From DYGX01 sp035325905 (GTDB taxonomy: Bacteria; Chloroflexota; Anaerolineae; Aggregatilineales; Aggregatilineaceae), in contig DAOKYY010000008.1 of assembly GCA_035325905.1 (NCBI GenBank), positions 1-64,000 on the forward strand: a stretch of 64,000 bases of DNA, given 5' to 3'. The position numbers were made by a program, and so were the translations under genes. Below are positions 1 to 8,336 of this stretch, one piece after another. The notes under the pieces are model-generated. The model worked only from the letters and a program-made list of their open reading frames with translations. It was not told the origin of the DNA and did not search any database. How positions within the stretch are numbered: the first letter of the stretch is position 1; the number at the start of each line of letters is the position of its first letter.

Positions 1-155
1 GGGCAGCCCCCTGGGAGAGTCGGCCGTCGCCAACCACCCCCTCCGCACGTCACCCCGTTTCGATCGCCTTATCACCCCGCACAATAAGCGCCTCTCCCGA
101 TCCAAACCGAACGTCTGTGTGCCGGATTTTGCCCGGCTTCTTCCGCGCGCCATAT

Positions 156-167
156 TTTGGCGCCAAA
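156..167. promoter_or_regulatory. Perfect 12-bp palindrome upstream of the nuo promoter
   Basis: The sequence TTTGGCGCCAAA is a perfect dyad ending 6 bp before the -35 box of the predicted nuo promoter. Position and symmetry suit a dimeric regulator, but no family can be named from the sequence and the site is not seen at other promoters in the window. Confidence 0.4.
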
Positions 168-173
168 GGAATT

Positions 174-202
174 TTGACACACCTTTCCCTTTATGCTACC
201 CT
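174..202 (+). promoter_or_regulatory. Sigma-70-type promoter of the nuo operon
   Basis: A consensus -35 box TTGACA (174-179) is followed after 17 bp by TACCCT (197-202), preceded by TGC, which gives an extended -10. The predicted transcription start is near 209, leaving a leader of about 60 nt before nuoA. The -10 hexamer itself is poor, so regulation or activation is plausible. Confidence 0.55.
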
Positions 203-211
203 CATACAGAC

Positions 212-229
212 TTGTTCTAATTGGAACAA
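212..229. promoter_or_regulatory. Near-perfect 18-bp palindrome at the nuo transcription start
   Basis: TTGTTC-TAATTG-GAACAA has perfect 6-bp outer arms around a central AATT, with one mismatched pair. It lies at about +3 to +20 of the predicted nuo transcript, a classic operator position for a repressor. The stretch is AT-rich against a GC-rich background. The binding protein is unknown. Confidence 0.4.
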
Positions 230-268
230 TTACGCCCTAACTAACCTCGTATTCTGGAGGTTTCGCCA

Positions 269-625
269 GTGCTATCCGAATACGCGCCAATCGCTGCCTT
301 GTTGATTATTTCGGTAGTTATGGGCGTGATCATCTTATTTATTTCACGTATCTTCGGCCCCTTCAGGCCCACAGCGCGCAAGCTCGCTCCTTACGAAAGC
401 GGTATGGAGCCGTATGGCGAGGCTATCCGGCGCATCCCCGTGCAGTTTTACCGCGTTGCCGTGCTGTTTATCCTCTTCGACATCGAAGTGATCTTCTTCC
501 TTCCCTGGGCTGTGGTATTCCGGGACCTCGCCTCGTATGGTCTGGTCATCATGGGCGCCTTCTTCTTTATCCTGACCGTTGGGTTCGTTTACGAATGGAA
601 AGTCGGAGGCCTGGAATGGGAGTAA
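269..625 (+). CDS. nuoA: NADH-quinone oxidoreductase subunit A
   Basis: Small membrane subunit of complex I at the junction between the peripheral and membrane arms. The 118-residue product has the three hydrophobic helices expected (about 8-28, 62-82 and 88-110) and the family signature YESGMEP near residue 43 followed by RRIPVQFYRVAVLFILFDIE, whose acidic residues lie in helix 2. Length is normal for the family. The start is GTG at 269, chosen because a clear GGAGG lies at 256-260; no in-frame ATG fits better. It is the first gene of the 16-gene nuo cluster and its 3' end overlaps nuoB by 10 nt. Confidence 0.96.
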   Translation: MLSEYAPIAALLIISVVMGVIILFISRIFGPFRPTARKLAPYESGMEPYGEAIRRIPVQFYRVAVLFILFDIEVIFFLPWAVVFRDLASYGLVIMGAFFFILTVGFVYEWKVGGLEWE

Positions 626-1098
626 CGCAGAAACTTGGCGATATGGGGATCGTCACCGTTCGCCTTGAAGACGCGGTGAACTGGGCGCGCACGCGCGCCA
701 TGTGGCCGATGCTGTTCGGACTGGCCTGCTGCGCGATCGAGATGATGAGCGCGCAGGCATCCGTGTATGATATGTCCCGTTTTGGAATGGAGCTGATGCG
801 CCCCAGCCCGCGCCAGAGCGACCTCATGATCGTGGCTGGGCGGTTGTCTCGCAAGATGGCTCCCGTGCTGCGCCAACTCTACGATCAGATGCCTGAGCCG
901 AAATGGGTGCTGAGCATGGGAGACTGCGCGTCGTGCTCCGGCGTGTTCAACAATTACGCGCTCGTTCAGGGCGTTGACGAGATCGTCCCGGTGGATGTCT
1001 ACGTCGCGGGCTGCCCGCCGCGCCCAGAGCAGTTGATTCACGGCATTCTGGCGCTTCACGAGCGCGTCAAGCAAGAGCGTATCACGGACTGGGCGTAG
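616..1098 (+). CDS. nuoB: NADH-quinone oxidoreductase subunit B (cluster N2)
   Basis: Peripheral subunit that holds the terminal [4Fe-4S] cluster N2, which hands electrons to quinone. Ligand cysteines are visible: the tandem pair C38-C39 in GLACCAIEM, one in SMGDCASCSG (about 104) and one in VAGCPPRPE (133). The product is 160 residues. I place the start at ATG 616 because GGAGG at 605-609 is correctly spaced for it; an in-frame ATG at 595 would add seven residues without a ribosome-binding site. The gene overlaps the end of nuoA, so translation is probably coupled. Confidence 0.96.
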   Translation: MGVTQKLGDMGIVTVRLEDAVNWARTRAMWPMLFGLACCAIEMMSAQASVYDMSRFGMELMRPSPRQSDLMIVAGRLSRKMAPVLRQLYDQMPEPKWVLSMGDCASCSGVFNNYALVQGVDEIVPVDVYVAGCPPRPEQLIHGILALHERVKQERITDWA

Positions 1099-1158
1099 CG
1101 ATCTCGCTTGCCTGAGCCGACTCTTTGATAATCACACAAATAAGCCGGTGAGAGCGCG

Positions 1159-1692
1159 ATGACGACCTTTGAGCAGAAGCTCGAAATAGCCAAAACCATT
1201 CAGACTGCGCTGCCGGAAGCGGTCGTGCGGGCCTATGAGTTTCGCGGCGATGTGACCCTGGTGATTGACCCGGCTCATATCGTCGAGGTGTGTCGCTATT
1301 GCCGCGACACCGCCGGTCTGGACTTTGACATGCTCTCCGGCGTGAGCGGAGTGGACTACTACCCAGACTCGCCCCGGTTCGCGCTGGTTTATCACCTGTA
1401 TTCGCTGCGCCAAAACCAGTCCATCGAGCTGAAGGTATTCGCCGCCGATGACGACGAGCCGGCAATCGACAGCGTGACGGGGGTCTATCCGGCGGCTAAC
1501 TGGTTCGAGCGCGAAGCCTTTGATATGTTCGGAATACACATCAACAACCATCCTGACCTGCGGCGCATCCTTATGCCTGCGGATTGGGAGGGCAATCCCT
1601 TGCGCAAGGACTATCCTCTCGGCTACGAGACGGTCCAGTTCTCGTTTAACTTTGACGAAGTCAACAAGCACAAGCCCTACGCCAAAGAGTAG
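1159..1692 (+). CDS. nuoC: NADH-quinone oxidoreductase subunit C
   Basis: The 30-kDa-type subunit of the complex I connecting module; it carries no cofactor but packs against NuoD. The 177-residue product contains the family signature WFEREAFDMFGI near residues 115-126, followed by HPDLRRILMPADWEGNPLRKDYPL, diagnostic of the family. It stands alone rather than being fused to nuoD. It begins 60 nt after nuoB with a GAGAG-type ribosome-binding site at about 1147-1153. Confidence 0.95.
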   Translation: MTTFEQKLEIAKTIQTALPEAVVRAYEFRGDVTLVIDPAHIVEVCRYCRDTAGLDFDMLSGVSGVDYYPDSPRFALVYHLYSLRQNQSIELKVFAADDDEPAIDSVTGVYPAANWFEREAFDMFGIHINNHPDLRRILMPADWEGNPLRKDYPLGYETVQFSFNFDEVNKHKPYAKE

Positions 1693-1716
1693 AGTCCGAG
1701 AGTGGAGCGAGACGAC

Positions 1717-2958
1717 ATGACCCGGATCGAAGACAGCCAGTGGCAGGGCGATCTGAATGACCTGAGAGGGCTGGTCAGCGAGCGCGCTCTGGCGGGCGAG
1801 ACCATGGTCCTCAATATGGGTCCGCAGCACCCAAGCACACATGGCGTGCTGCGCTTGCTGCTGGAGCTTGAGGGCGAGGAGATTATCAACTGCGCCCCTG
1901 ATATCGGTTATCTACACACCGGTATCGAGAAGAATATGGAGTCCAAGCGGTACGAGCAGGCGCTCACGATGACGGACCGCATCGACTACCTCAACAACAT
2001 GGGGAACAATCTGGCGTACTGTCTGGCAATCGAAAAGCTCTCTGGCCTGGACGTGCCGCCGCGCGCCCAGTATTTGCGCGTTCTGCTGGCCGAGATGACG
2101 CGCATCAACAGCCACCTGGTCTGGCTGGGCACCCATGCGCTGGACCTCGGCGCGCTGAGCTTTCTGCTTTTTTGCTTCCGCGAGCGCGAGCGTATCCTTG
2201 ACATCTTCGAGATGGTCTCCGGCCAGCGAATGATGACCAGCTATTTCCGTCCTGGCGGCGTCTGGCGCGATGTCGTGCCGGAGTTCGAGCCGGCGGTGCG
2301 CGACTTTCTTAACTACTTCCCAGCCCGTATTGACGAGTATGAGCGCATCCTGACCGAGAACCCGCTGTGGCTGGACCGCACGCAGGGCATCGGCTTCATC
2401 TCAGCCGAGGACGCGATCCGGTACGGGTGCAGCGGGCCAACGCTGCGCGGGTCTGGCGTAAACTGGGACATCCGCAAGGCGATGCCCTACAGCAGCTACG
2501 ACGACTTTGAGTTCGACGTTCCGCTGGGGCAACATGGCGACGTGTATGACCGCTACATGGTGCGGGTGCAGGAAATGCGCCAGAGCGTGCGGATCATTCA
2601 GCAAGCCATCGATCGCCTGCCGGATGGACCGTTCCGCTCCGAGAACCGCAAGTACGTTCCGCCGCCGCGCTCCGAGCTAGGTCACAGTATGGAAGCGGTC
2701 ATCCACCACTTCAAGCTGTGGACGGAAGGCTTCCGCCCGCCGAAGGGCGAGGTTTACGTGAGGGTCGAAAGCCCACGGGGCGAGCTGGGGTGTTTCCTGG
2801 TCAGCGACGGCAGCCCCAAGCCCTGGCGCGTGCATTTCCGCACGCCGAGCTTTGTGCATCTCAGCGCGCTGCCGGTGATGACAAAGGGCTATCTGATCGC
2901 TGACGTGGTCGCGATCATCGGGAGCATTGACATTGTGCTGGGTGACTGCGACCGCTGA
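1717..2958 (+). CDS. nuoD: NADH-quinone oxidoreductase subunit D
   Basis: The 49-kDa-type subunit, homologous to the large subunit of NiFe hydrogenases, that forms the quinone cavity together with NuoB. The signature LNMGPQHPSTHGVLRL is near residue 32, followed by GYLHTGIEKNME and DRIDYLNNM; the C-terminus shows the family ending with IGSIDIVLGDCDR. The four Ni-ligand cysteines of hydrogenases are absent, as expected. The product is 413 residues from ATG 1717, chosen because GGAG at 1704-1707 is correctly placed; a GTG at 1702 in frame would add five residues. It follows nuoC after 24 nt. Confidence 0.96.
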   Translation: MTRIEDSQWQGDLNDLRGLVSERALAGETMVLNMGPQHPSTHGVLRLLLELEGEEIINCAPDIGYLHTGIEKNMESKRYEQALTMTDRIDYLNNMGNNLAYCLAIEKLSGLDVPPRAQYLRVLLAEMTRINSHLVWLGTHALDLGALSFLLFCFRERERILDIFEMVSGQRMMTSYFRPGGVWRDVVPEFEPAVRDFLNYFPARIDEYERILTENPLWLDRTQGIGFISAEDAIRYGCSGPTLRGSGVNWDIRKAMPYSSYDDFEFDVPLGQHGDVYDRYMVRVQEMRQSVRIIQQAIDRLPDGPFRSENRKYVPPPRSELGHSMEAVIHHFKLWTEGFRPPKGEVYVRVESPRGELGCFLVSDGSPKPWRVHFRTPSFVHLSALPVMTKGYLIADVVAIIGSIDIVLGDCDR

Positions 2959-2997
2959 TCGTCGCCGCGCCGGACGTTGAGACTTTGGAGACCTGCC

Positions 2998-3489
2998 GTG
3001 CTGGCCGAAAAATACACCGATCGAATTGAACGCATTTTCTCGAAGTATCCAGACAAGCGGTCCGCGATTATGGACCTGCTGTATCTGGCGCAGGAAGAAT
3101 ACGGCTGGCTGAGCGAGGACGCGCTGGAAGAAGTCGCGGCGCTGGTCGACGTAGACCCGACCCAGGCGCATTCCATCGCCGGCTTCTACACGATGTACTC
3201 CGAGAAGCCGAAGGGGAAGTACTGGTTCCAGGTGTGCACCGACCTGCCGTGCGCGCTGCGCGGCGCTGATGATTTCTATCGCCAGTTGTGCGAATTGCTT
3301 GGCGTCGAGGACGGCGGGACTAGTGAAGACGGCCTGTTCACGGTCGAGCAGGTGATGTGCCTGGCGGCGTGCGACAAGGCGCCGATGATGCAGTGCAACT
3401 TCCATTATCACGAGAACCTGGACCTGGAGAAGGTCAGGGCGCTGATCGATCGGCTGCGCGCCGAGGCGGCAGCGCCGGCAGAGGAATGA
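2998..3489 (+). CDS. nuoE: NADH-quinone oxidoreductase subunit E ([2Fe-2S] N1a)
   Basis: The 24-kDa-type thioredoxin-fold subunit of the NADH-oxidising module; it binds cluster N1a. Ligands are C80 and C85 (VCTDLPC) and C121 and C125 (CLAAC). The 163-residue product has the usual N-terminal helical bundle with QEEYGWLSEDALEEVA. The start is GTG 2998, preceded by GGAG at 2987-2990; a TTG at 2977 would extend it by seven residues. Its stop codon overlaps the start of the following acetyltransferase gene (ATGA). Confidence 0.95.
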   Translation: MLAEKYTDRIERIFSKYPDKRSAIMDLLYLAQEEYGWLSEDALEEVAALVDVDPTQAHSIAGFYTMYSEKPKGKYWFQVCTDLPCALRGADDFYRQLCELLGVEDGGTSEDGLFTVEQVMCLAACDKAPMMQCNFHYHENLDLEKVRALIDRLRAEAAAPAEE

Positions 3490-3926
3490 CCGCTGCGTTG
3501 CGCGTAGTGGACCTGGGCGAGGACGATTACGACGCGGTCCTCGCGTTGTGGCAGGCGGCGGGGCTGGCGATCAAGCCCGCCGGGCGGGACAGCCGCGCGC
3601 AGTTCGCCGCGCAACTGGCGAGCGGGCTTCAGCAGGTGATTGGCGCGCGGAGCGGGGAACGGCTGGTTGGCGTGATCGTCGCGACGCACGATGGGCGCAA
3701 GGGGTGGCTCAATCGCCTGGCGGTCCATCCCGACTTCCGCCGGCAGGGGATCGCGCGGGCGCTGGTCGACGAGGCCGAGCGCGCGCTGCGGGCCAAGGGC
3801 CTGCGGATTTTCGCGGCGCTGGTGGAAGGGCCGAATGACGCCAGCCTGGCGCTGCTTGCCACAGCCGGTTATCTGGCTCACCCGGATATCCAGTACCTCA
3901 GCAAGCGCGACGACGCGGATGTTTAG
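3486..3926 (+). CDS. GNAT-family N-acetyltransferase embedded in the nuo operon
   Basis: A 146-residue protein with the GNAT fold: motif A appears as LAVHPDFRRQGIARALVDEAER (about residues 77-98), with the R/Q-x-x-G-x-A acetyl-CoA pyrophosphate loop, followed by a motif-B-like LALLATAGY segment. Its ATG overlaps the nuoE stop codon by 4 nt, so it is almost certainly co-translated with nuoE, and nuoF follows 68 nt later. The substrate is unknown; amino-terminal or lysine acetylation of a complex I subunit is one possibility but unsupported. It is most like the RimI-type branch. No standard nuo operon contains this gene. Confidence 0.88.
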   Translation: MTAALRVVDLGEDDYDAVLALWQAAGLAIKPAGRDSRAQFAAQLASGLQQVIGARSGERLVGVIVATHDGRKGWLNRLAVHPDFRRQGIARALVDEAERALRAKGLRIFAALVEGPNDASLALLATAGYLAHPDIQYLSKRDDADV

Positions 3927-3994
3927 CACCAAGCTTGATTGACCTGAGTTCTTGATCGGCGTGACGCAGATCGGCATAGAGACGGGATAGACTC

Positions 3995-5356
3995 ATGGAA
4001 CATATTCTGCTGCGCGATCTCGACATTCCCGACATCGGGCAGTTTGATACTTATGTCGCCCACGGCGGCTACGAAGGGCTGAAGAAAGCAGTTCGCGAGC
4101 ACACGCCCGCAGAGGTGATCCAGATCGTGCTGGATTCGAACCTTCGGGGCCGGGGTGGGGCGGGCTTCCCGACCGGGCGCAAGTGGAGTTTCATCCCGAA
4201 GGACGCGCCGGTCAAGTATGTGACGGTTAACGCCGACGAGAGCGAGCCGGGCACGTTCAAGGACCGCCAGCTGCTTGAGAAAAACCCGCACCAGGTGATT
4301 GAGGGCGCGCTGATCGCGGCCTACGCCATCCAGGCGACAGCGGTCTATATTTACTGTCGCGGCGAGTTCTGGGATTTGGCGCACGCGCTTGAGGAGCAGA
4401 TCGAGGTCGCACGGCAGAATAACCTCGCCGGCGACAATATTCTTGGCGGCGAGTGGAGCTGCCCGATCTACGTCCACCTGGGCGCCGGAGCGTACATCTG
4501 CGGCGAGGAGAGCGCGCTGCTGAACAGCCTGCAAGGGCTGCTGGGGCAGCCGCGCGTGCGCCCGCCGTTCCCCGCGCAGCAAGGCGGCGGCCTGTATTAC
4601 GCGCCGACCGTTGTCAACAACGTCGAGACGCTGGCGAATGTGCCCTGGATCGTCGTCAATGGCGCCGCCGCGTACAAGGCGATCGGCACGCCGGAAAGCC
4701 CCGGCCCCAAGATTTTCTGCTTGAGCGGGCATATCGCCCGGCCGGGCAACGTCGAGCTGCCGCTTGGAATCACATTCCGCGAGCTGATTTACGAGCATGG
4801 CGGCGGCATCCCTGGCGGCAAGAAACTCAAAGCAATCTTGCCTTCAGGCGCCAGCGGCCCGGTGCTCCCGGCGACGGACGAAGTGCTCGACGCGCCGCTC
4901 ACATATGAGAGTGTGGTCAAGCTCGGCAGCACGCTTGGCTCGGCGTCGTTCATCCTCATGGACGAGACGACCGACATGGTGTGGGCTGCCGGCAAGATGA
5001 CGCACTTCTTCAAGCATGAAAGCTGCGGCAAGTGCACGCCGTGCCGTGAAGGCACCTATTGGCTGGAGCGCATTTACCGCCGCGTGCTGGAAGGTGATGG
5101 CACCCTGCACGATCTGGAGCTGCTCAAGACGGTTCCGCGTAATATGCAGGGCGGCGTGACGCTCTGCGCGCTAGGCGAGTTTGCCGCGAACCCGGTGCTC
5201 TCGACGATCCAGCACTTCTACGAGGAATATGAGGCATACGTCCGCAAGGCCGAAACCAGCCGCGAGGCTCAGCAGGCTGCGGAGCAGATGGACGACTACA
5301 CGCGCGCGGCGGCCGGCGAGTTCCCCGAAGCCGTGGGGCAGGGTGGCGTTCGGTGA
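3995..5356 (+). CDS. nuoF: NADH-quinone oxidoreductase subunit F (FMN, NADH, cluster N3)
   Basis: Catalytic subunit that oxidises NADH through FMN. The 453-residue product shows the FMN/NADH-binding GRGGAGFPTG (about 52-61) and NADESEPG (79-86), GAYICGEESALL, and the cluster N3 ligands C344, C347 and C350 in SCGKCTPCREG with the fourth at C391 in TLCALGEFA. All key residues are present. The ribosome-binding site is weak (GACGGGA). The last codon overlaps the GTG of the next small gene. Confidence 0.97.
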   Translation: MEHILLRDLDIPDIGQFDTYVAHGGYEGLKKAVREHTPAEVIQIVLDSNLRGRGGAGFPTGRKWSFIPKDAPVKYVTVNADESEPGTFKDRQLLEKNPHQVIEGALIAAYAIQATAVYIYCRGEFWDLAHALEEQIEVARQNNLAGDNILGGEWSCPIYVHLGAGAYICGEESALLNSLQGLLGQPRVRPPFPAQQGGGLYYAPTVVNNVETLANVPWIVVNGAAAYKAIGTPESPGPKIFCLSGHIARPGNVELPLGITFRELIYEHGGGIPGGKKLKAILPSGASGPVLPATDEVLDAPLTYESVVKLGSTLGSASFILMDETTDMVWAAGKMTHFFKHESCGKCTPCREGTYWLERIYRRVLEGDGTLHDLELLKTVPRNMQGGVTLCALGEFAANPVLSTIQHFYEEYEAYVRKAETSREAQQAAEQMDDYTRAAAGEFPEAVGQGGVR

Positions 5357-5709
5357 CTGACATGACCGGCGCGCTCGACCTGCCTGCCGCCGGTGTCCCG
5401 GCGATCCTGCTGCTGACCGAGACGATCGAGCAGCAGCCGGACGAGCCGGTGAATTACCTGCTGCGCGGTGAAGCGTGGTTGCGCGCTGGAGACAGGCGCC
5501 GGGCGGCGGATGACTTCGTGATGGCGCGCGATCTTGCTGCTCGGCGCTTCGCGCAGAGCGCGTGGGGCTATCTCGATCAGGCGTATTGCGACCGGGCGCA
5601 GGCCGGTCTCGCCGCGTGCCAGGGGGCGCTGCCGGCCGGCGTGCCCCTGGAAGATGAAGATCAAGCGCGTCGCGAGGCGCGGCGCATCGTTGAGGCAGAC
5701 TCGCTCTAG
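5353..5709 (+). CDS. Small TPR-like protein between nuoF and nuoG
   Basis: A 118-residue soluble protein with one recognisable tetratricopeptide-like unit: VNYLLRGEAWLRAGDRRRAADDFVMARDLA at about residues 35-64, with the small/large residue spacing of a TPR helix pair, and a second degenerate helical pair after it. No signal peptide or membrane segment. GTG 5353 overlaps the nuoF stop codon (GTGA); ATG 5362 is an alternative. Its location inside the NADH-module genes suggests an accessory or assembly role for NuoEFG, but that is inference only. Confidence 0.75.
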   Translation: MTDMTGALDLPAAGVPAILLLTETIEQQPDEPVNYLLRGEAWLRAGDRRRAADDFVMARDLAARRFAQSAWGYLDQAYCDRAQAGLAACQGALPAGVPLEDEDQARREARRIVEADSL

Positions 5710-5754
5710 TGGCTTAAGCGACGACGTGAACGCTCTGTTCCGCTGAGGAGCAAC

Positions 5755-8328
5755 ATGGCTGAACTCGTAACTTTTTACGTCGATGGTCAGGCGTATCAGG
5801 TGCCAAAAGGGACGAACCTGGTTGACGCCGCCAAAATGCAGGGGATCGATATCCCTGTTTTCTGCTATCACCCGAAGCTGGACCCGGTGGGCATGTGCCG
5901 CATGTGCCTCGTCGAGCTGGGATCCGTTTCGGTCAATCGTGAGACCGGCGAGGTCGAGCGCGACGAGCACGGCCAGCCGGTGATCCGCTGGATTCCCCGG
6001 CTACAGACGGCCTGCACCCAGACCGTGACCGAAGGGCTGACGGTCCGCACCACGACCGATGCGGTGGTGCGCGGGCGCGACAGCATCCTGGAGTTCTTGC
6101 TGACGAGCCACCCGCTCGACTGCCCGGTGTGCGACAAAGGCGGCGAGTGCCCGTTGCAGAATCTGACGATGGGCTACGGGCCGGGCCGCTCGCGCTTTGT
6201 GTTCGACGACAAAATTCGGCTGGACAAGCACGTGCCGCTGGGCGAGCTGATCTACCTCGACCGCGAGCGGTGTATCCAGTGCGCGCGCTGCACTCGTTTC
6301 TGTGACGAAATTGTCGGCGACGATGTGCTGGCGTTCCACGAGCGGGGGCGGCGCCTGCAAATCGTGACGATCAGCGACCCGCCGTTTGACACCAAGTTCA
6401 GCGGCAACACGACCGATATCTGCCCGGTGGGCGCTCTGACGACGGCCGACTTCCGTTTCGGGGCGCGCCCCTGGGAGTTGGAAGAAGAAGCGACGATTTG
6501 CCCGCATTGCCCGGTGGGATGCAATCTGAGCGCCGGCACGCGCCTGGATCGCGATTCCGGCGGGCGGAAAGTCATCAAGCGGATCATGCCGCGCCAGAAC
6601 GAGTGGGTCAACGAGATCTGGATTTGCGACAAAGGGCGCTTCGGCCATCACCACTCGCGCGCCGAGGGGCGTCTTGAGCAGCCTATGATGAAGCAGGGGC
6701 GGGAGTGGGTGCCGGTCGATTGGGCGACGGCCTACGACACCATCGCCGCGCGCTTGAAGCAGCACGGCAATTCGCTCGGCGTGCTCGGCGGCCCGGATCT
6801 GTCGAATGAAGACCTGTGGGCGCTGCGCAAGCTGGCCGAGCTGACCGCGCCGGACGCGCCGCTGGGCACCTGGCCGGCGTCCATGACTGGCGGCGACCTC
6901 GTTGCGCAGGTAGGCGTAGGGAGCGGCACGCGGCTGCGCGACGCCGGTTCCGAGACCGCAATCCTGGTGATCGCGTCTGATTTCGAGGAGGAAGCGCCGA
7001 TCTGGTGGCTTCAGGTCAAGCAGGCGGCGGACCGGGGCGCGACGCTCGTCGTCGCCAACGCCCGCCCGACCAAGCTCGATCGCTACGCCACTGCGACGGT
7101 GCGCTACCGCTACGGCGAGGCGGCTGGCGTGGTGGATGGCTTCCTGGCGCGCGCGCTCCAGCGTGGAACGCCCGCCAGCGTCACGGAGGCGCGCGCGCCG
7201 GGTCTGGCTGAGCTTCAGTCGATGCGGCGCGAGGGCGAGATGGCGCACGTCGAGGTCGCGGACGCGCTGCTCGGCGCGGAGAACCTGCTGATCTTCGCGG
7301 GCGGCGAAGGCTTGTCGCTGGCCGGACATCGCGATCTGATGCAAGCGGCGGCCAATCTGCTGATCGTGTCGGGGCGCGCGGGCCGGGACAATAGCGGCCT
7401 GGTGGCAGTCTGGCCCGGCGCGAACATGCAGGGCGCGTACGATATGGGCTTCTCCGCCGAGGCGACGCAGGCCCTGCTGAATCATCCGCCCAAGATGTGG
7501 ATCATCGCCGGAGCGAACCCGGTCGAAGAAGACTCGCGCGCCGCCGAGGCGATCCGTGGCGCTGAATTTGTTGTCGCGACGGCGCTGTTCATGACGCCAA
7601 CCGCTGAGGAAGCGGACCTGGTTCTGCCGCGCCAGAGCTTCGCCGAGCGCGATGGCTCGTTCACGAACGGCCTGCGCCGCGTGCAGCGATTCAATCCCGT
7701 CCAGGGTATTATCGGCGAGTCTCTGCCGGACTGGCGTATATTCGCCAACATCGGCGAGCGGCTGGGCGGCCCGCATGCGCGGATTTCGGCGGGCGCGGTG
7801 ATGCGCGACATCAACGCGGCGATCCCCGGCTACGCCGAAGCGAGCTACCCGCGCCTGGCGCACGTCGAGGAGCAGTTCCCGCTCGTCGGCGGTGACGACC
7901 TGTACTACGGCGGCACCTCGTATTTCAACCTGGCGGGGCTGGGCTATCCAATCCCGCCTGTAGCCGAGAACGAGGCGGCGGCTCTGCCGGTGCGACCGGT
8001 CCAGCGCGCCGAACCGGCGAGGGGGAACGGTCTGACGGCCGTCCCGGTGCGGCTGCTGTACGATCGCGGCCCGCTGTTCGAGCCGAGCAAGCTCATGCAC
8101 CAGCGCGTGCCGGAGCCGTATATTGAGCTGAACGCCGCCGACGCAGAACGGCTGGGTGTCGCCGCCGGCGATCACGTGGCGATCAGCGGCGAGGGCTTCC
8201 GCGCCGAAGTCATCGCGCGGGTTGACGAGTGCGCGCCTATGGGTTACGCGCTGCTACCGCTGCAACTCGCGCATGAGCCGATGCCGACCGTTCCGGTCGC
8301 CTGTTCCGTTCAGAAGATCGGGGAGTAG
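5755..8328 (+). CDS. nuoG: NADH-quinone oxidoreductase subunit G
   Basis: Large iron-sulfur subunit of the NADH module, 857 residues. In order: a ferredoxin-like [2Fe-2S] domain (CYHPKLDPVGMCRMC and a later TACTQ), the His-Cys segment HPLDCPVCDKGGECPLQ, the dicluster segment CIQCARCTRFC with CPVGALT, and then ICPHCPVGC, which matches the extra N7 [4Fe-4S] site present only in some bacteria. The remainder is a molybdopterin-oxidoreductase-like region without obvious cofactor function, ending in an MDN-binding-type domain (LNAADAERLGVAAGDHVAIS). ATG 5755 follows GAGGAG. Confidence 0.96.
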   Translation: MAELVTFYVDGQAYQVPKGTNLVDAAKMQGIDIPVFCYHPKLDPVGMCRMCLVELGSVSVNRETGEVERDEHGQPVIRWIPRLQTACTQTVTEGLTVRTTTDAVVRGRDSILEFLLTSHPLDCPVCDKGGECPLQNLTMGYGPGRSRFVFDDKIRLDKHVPLGELIYLDRERCIQCARCTRFCDEIVGDDVLAFHERGRRLQIVTISDPPFDTKFSGNTTDICPVGALTTADFRFGARPWELEEEATICPHCPVGCNLSAGTRLDRDSGGRKVIKRIMPRQNEWVNEIWICDKGRFGHHHSRAEGRLEQPMMKQGREWVPVDWATAYDTIAARLKQHGNSLGVLGGPDLSNEDLWALRKLAELTAPDAPLGTWPASMTGGDLVAQVGVGSGTRLRDAGSETAILVIASDFEEEAPIWWLQVKQAADRGATLVVANARPTKLDRYATATVRYRYGEAAGVVDGFLARALQRGTPASVTEARAPGLAELQSMRREGEMAHVEVADALLGAENLLIFAGGEGLSLAGHRDLMQAAANLLIVSGRAGRDNSGLVAVWPGANMQGAYDMGFSAEATQALLNHPPKMWIIAGANPVEEDSRAAEAIRGAEFVVATALFMTPTAEEADLVLPRQSFAERDGSFTNGLRRVQRFNPVQGIIGESLPDWRIFANIGERLGGPHARISAGAVMRDINAAIPGYAEASYPRLAHVEEQFPLVGGDDLYYGGTSYFNLAGLGYPIPPVAENEAAALPVRPVQRAEPARGNGLTAVPVRLLYDRGPLFEPSKLMHQRVPEPYIELNAADAERLGVAAGDHVAISGEGFRAEVIARVDECAPMGYALLPLQLAHEPMPTVPVACSVQKIGE

Positions 8329-8336
8329 TCCGGACA

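Noticed and set aside
121..140. GCCGG/CCGGC hairpin before the nuo promoter as a terminator of an upstream gene
   Set aside because: Only 5 bp with a 7-nt loop and no real T run; too weak to support, and the upstream gene is outside the window.
6001..8175. Very long minus-strand open frame (724 codons) opposite nuoG
   Set aside because: It is a shadow of nuoG in GC-rich DNA: rich in Arg/His/Gln, no recognisable domain, no ribosome-binding site, while nuoG has all its cofactor motifs.
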